The translations under genes were made by a program, and so were the position numbers. A model generated the notes under the pieces. The model was not told the origin of the DNA. It saw nothing but the letters and a program-made list of their open reading frames with translations, and made no database searches. A stretch of DNA of 64,000 nt, from assembly GCF_027744825.2 (NCBI RefSeq), contig NC_071349.1, positions 8,402,001 through 8,466,000 on the forward strand, written 5' to 3'. Each line of letters opens with the position of its first letter. Position 1 is the stretch's first letter. This document shows, piece by piece, positions 63,908 through 64,000 of the stretch. The stretch is from Synchiropus splendidus. Taxonomy: Eukaryota > Chordata > Actinopteri > Syngnathiformes > Callionymidae.

Positions 63908-64000
63908 CTGGATTAAAATAGACAGCTGAATTTCTCAACAGATTTGGATGAATGGTTAAGTAAACTAGTTTCCTTTGTTTTTATTTTCATTGCCGCTGTA

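Overview
The window is nuclear DNA of a bony fish, most likely a teleost with a compact genome. The genes are vertebrate, with GT-AG introns that are often only 70-150 bases long, and repeats typical of fish lie between them (tRNA-derived SINE, LINE tails, hAT and Tigger-like elements, GGAT satellite). No bacterial, viral or CRISPR features were seen. All gene models were read by hand from splice sites, reading phase and remembered protein families; nothing was aligned by computer.

Layout, left to right: pls1 (plastin/fimbrin, + strand, 1385-7404, 15 coding exons, 632 aa, complete). Two tail-to-tail HIPK-like protein kinase genes (8409-10522 + and 12037-14448 -), an inverted duplicate pair. 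atr (16313-32223 +, 48 coding exons, 2612 aa, complete), the DNA-damage checkpoint kinase. An endophilin-B-like BAR-domain gene (33100-36839 +) with no visible SH3 domain. A 5-kb gap holding a 1-kb GGAT satellite. A ptx3-like gene (42115-45057 +) that keeps the secretion signal and PTX3 N-terminal region but has no visible pentraxin domain. slc35g2 (45647-47002 -), a single-exon EamA/DMT-type transporter. About 12 kb of repeat-bearing non-coding DNA. A CpG-rich promoter with a first exon on the + strand (59640-59942). At the right edge, the last two coding exons of an unidentified gene on the - strand (63661-63907).

The genes form a syntenic neighbourhood rather than a pathway. PLS1 and ATR are neighbours on human 3q23, and SLC35G2 lies on 3q22 between STAG1 and NCK1. 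By that synteny the CpG island to the right of slc35g2 could be the stag1 promoter, but no stag1 coding sequence is visible.

Most worth a second look: the pentraxin-less ptx3-like gene; the SH3-less endophilin, whose stop codon sits inside a good splice donor; the paired HIPK-like kinases, both lacking the usual activation-loop tyrosine; an ISRE/ETS promoter in front of the endophilin gene; and the unnamed C-terminal exons at the right end.
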